Below are positions 34,478 to 35,912 of a stretch of 35,912 nt of DNA, one piece after another. The stretch comes from an uncultured Opitutaceae bacterium (lineage in GTDB: Bacteria > Verrucomicrobiota > Verrucomicrobiia > Opitutales > Opitutaceae). The notes beneath the pieces are model-generated. The model had not been told where the DNA came from, did not search any database, and saw nothing but the letters and a program-made list of their open reading frames with translations. How positions within the stretch are numbered: the stretch's first letter is position 1; every line of letters starts with the position of its first letter. The translations under genes were made by a program, and so were the position numbers. Location of the stretch: NCBI GenBank assembly GCA_937958045.1, contig CALFXL010000064.1, forward strand, positions 1 to 35,912. The letters run 5' to 3'.

Positions 34478-35912
34478 CGACACCATCGCCATCGCGAACA
34501 CCGCGACAAAACCTTCGCCCAGCCGGGCCGCTCCGTCGTTGTGAACAAGATCCGCGGCCGCCACCAGTCCGAGCAACGCGAGGCCACTCGCGACTTCCAC
34601 CGCCGCGACAAATTTCCAGCGCGAGAGCAGCATCGCGACAATCGCCGCGCCCGCAAACCAACCCACGCGCGCGCCGCCCGCGCTCTGCATCGCAATCGTC
34701 ACCGCCGTGATCGTACCCGCCAGCCACGTTTGCTTCCGCACCGTCGCGTCCACCGGCGCACCGGCGCGCGTCCAATTTTTCTGGATACGTTCGTTCTTCG
34801 CCCACACGAGCGCCGGCAGCCAGCTCGCAATCACGAACAACACGCCTTCGCCGGCCATCCCGGGATTCCCGTTCAGCCAGAGCGTCACCATCCCGAGCAG
34901 CGAAAACAGCCACGCCGCTCCGCGCAGCGCTCCGACCCAGACCCAACTGAGCAACGCGCTCGCGAATACCGCGAAACCGGTCAACACGACTAATCCTTCG
35001 GCCGCGCTTCCGCGATGAATTGCGATCACCGCGCCAAACATGAGCACAAAAATAACCGTCAGCCACGATACGCCTCCGCGCGGACTTTCCCGCGCGAGCT
35101 GCGCGCGTCCTCGTGGCCACGCCGCCAGGCACGCCACGCCGATCAACGCCGTCAGCGCCACGATCCAACGCGCCCATTCGATCCCGCCAACACCCCGCCA
35201 ACCCAGAACCGCCACGCAGTAGCTCGCCGCTCCCACCGCGAGCGTCCACACCGATAGCCACATCCATTTCCGCGACGGTTGCCTCGGAGCCGCGACCGAC
35301 AACATCACCGCGATCCCCAACGCCTTGAGCAAACTCGGCACCGCGCCATGGCCCACGCTCACGCAGGCGATCAGCGTGGCCAACGCGAGCGCGCTGGCCA
35401 GCCAGGCACCTCGCCGGCGCGCGGATTTTTCCCCGTCCAAACCCAGCCACCAAGCGCCTGCGATTGTCGGCAATAAAACCGCCGTCGCATTTCCCCACGT
35501 CTCCAGCGGCTGAAACAACGTCGCATCCAAATTCGCCCAAAGCGCGCCATGCGCCACCAGTCCGACCGCACCCGCCGCCGCCCATGGTGCACGCTGTTTC
35601 CAGAAAAACCCGGCTCCTGCGAGCACCGCCGCGGTCACGATCAGCCAGGCAGGTGACCACACGTCGGGCGTGAGAAAAACCGCCGCCATCCCCGCCACCA
35701 CCGTACCGATGGCCGACGCAAATCCCACGAGCATGCGACGTGTTTCTCCCGCCATCTCCACGCCGCACGCGCGCGCCGTTTCCAGTGCCCACGCCATGAA
35801 TCCCGCGAGATAAACCAACCGTCCCAACGCCATCAGACTGTCCGCCGGCACGAAGTTTCCGAAGGCGTCGTCGAACCAATAATACAGCGACACGGCGACG
35901 ACCAACACCGAT
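34367..35912 (-). CDS. DUF2339-like multi-pass membrane protein (5' partial, frameshifted 3' end)
   Basis: The frame is open to the right edge, so the N-terminus is missing. About 12-14 hydrophobic segments of 18-22 residues, Ala/Leu/Val/Trp-rich, are seen over some 500 residues, typical of the very hydrophobic DUF2339 family, whose function is unknown. The frame stops at 34367, but its last 35 residues (after S-L-A-L-P-L, to the W-R-W-T end) are basic and unlike the family. The real C-terminus is found in another frame from about 34470 leftward. Together the parts would make a protein ending at 34059. I am confident in the membrane protein, less in the family name. Confidence 0.8.
   Translation of the reverse strand, partial: SVLVVAVSLYYWFDDAFGNFVPADSLMALGRLVYLAGFMAWALETARACGVEMAGETRRMLVGFASAIGTVVAGMAAVFLTPDVWSPAWLIVTAAVLAGAGFFWKQRAPWAAAGAVGLVAHGALWANLDATLFQPLETWGNATAVLLPTIAGAWWLGLDGEKSARRRGAWLASALALATLIACVSVGHGAVPSLLKALGIAVMLSVAAPRQPSRKWMWLSVWTLAVGAASYCVAVLGWRGVGGIEWARWIVALTALIGVACLAAWPRGRAQLARESPRGGVSWLTVIFVLMFGAVIAIHRGSAAEGLVVLTGFAVFASALLSWVWVGALRGAAWLFSLLGMVTLWLNGNPGMAGEGVLFVIASWLPALVWAKNERIQKNWTRAGAPVDATVRKQTWLAGTITAVTIAMQSAGGARVGWFAGAAIVAMLLSRWKFVAAVEVASGLALLGLVAAADLVHNDGAARLGEGFVAVFAMAMVSLALPLSCRTDGSGRGRASVVFAMGCIHRRASRWRWT

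Overview
The window is a GC-rich bacterial chromosome segment with tightly packed genes. The gene families point to Verrucomicrobiota, most likely an Opitutaceae-type organism: secreted GH2 glycosidase with its own sugar ABC transporter, rhamnulokinase beside lutABC, large hybrid sensor kinases, a CirA-like TonB receptor, an ATP-grasp/alpha-E fusion, and intergenic inverted repeats of kinds I associate with this group. The taxonomic call is inference; there is no rRNA in the window. No phage, IS element, integrase or CRISPR array was seen.

Layout. 1-5722 (+): the 3' part of a HAMP-array hybrid histidine kinase, translationally coupled (ATGA) to a second hybrid kinase. 5858-12036 (-): a carbohydrate operon, transcribed GH2 beta-galactosidase-like enzyme, solute-binding protein, two permeases (no ATPase gene), with a palindrome upstream of the GH2 gene. 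12272-12347 (+): tRNA-Arg(CCT). 12541-15316 (-): lutA-lutB-lutC with ATGA overlaps, divergent from rhaB (15446-16882, +). 16966-18081 (+): a secreted alpha/beta hydrolase with a C-terminal domain resembling that of SAM hydroxide adenosyltransferases. 18125-19562 (+): two matching palindromic operators, a consensus -10 placed so that the transcript should be leaderless, an MBL-fold hydrolase and a TetR regulator. 19619-20221 (-): HAD phosphatase/mutase. 20374-23226 (+): membrane hybrid kinase with a periplasmic solute-binding sensor. 23328-24633 (-): DsbA-like protein, a 56-residue membrane protein and a MauE-like protein, with ATGA overlaps. 24700-26886 (-): CirA-like TonB receptor with a Fur-like box. 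27178-29358 (-): Ski2-like helicase with a four-cysteine cluster, divergent from an ATP-grasp/alpha-E fusion (29486-31948, +) that is followed by a VKOR-thioredoxin fusion (31974-32960, +). 32964-33902 (-): DUF1573 protein. 34059-35912 (-): a DUF2339-like membrane protein that appears frameshifted near 34470 and runs off the right edge.

How the parts may work together. The GH2/ABC operon looks like a self-contained system for cleaving and importing an oligosaccharide or galactoside, using an ATPase encoded elsewhere. rhaB plus lutABC fits rhamnose breakdown through lactaldehyde and lactate. Thiol-redox genes occur twice (DsbA-like/MauE and VKOR-Trx), once next to a TonB receptor that carries a likely extracellular cysteine pair. 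The strongest candidates for something not well described are the hydrolase/adenosyltransferase-like fusion, the leaderless TetR-MBL module, the DsbA-56aa-MauE operon, and the Ski2-like helicase with the Cas4/AddB-like cysteine spacing next to the ATP-grasp/alpha-E/VKOR genes.
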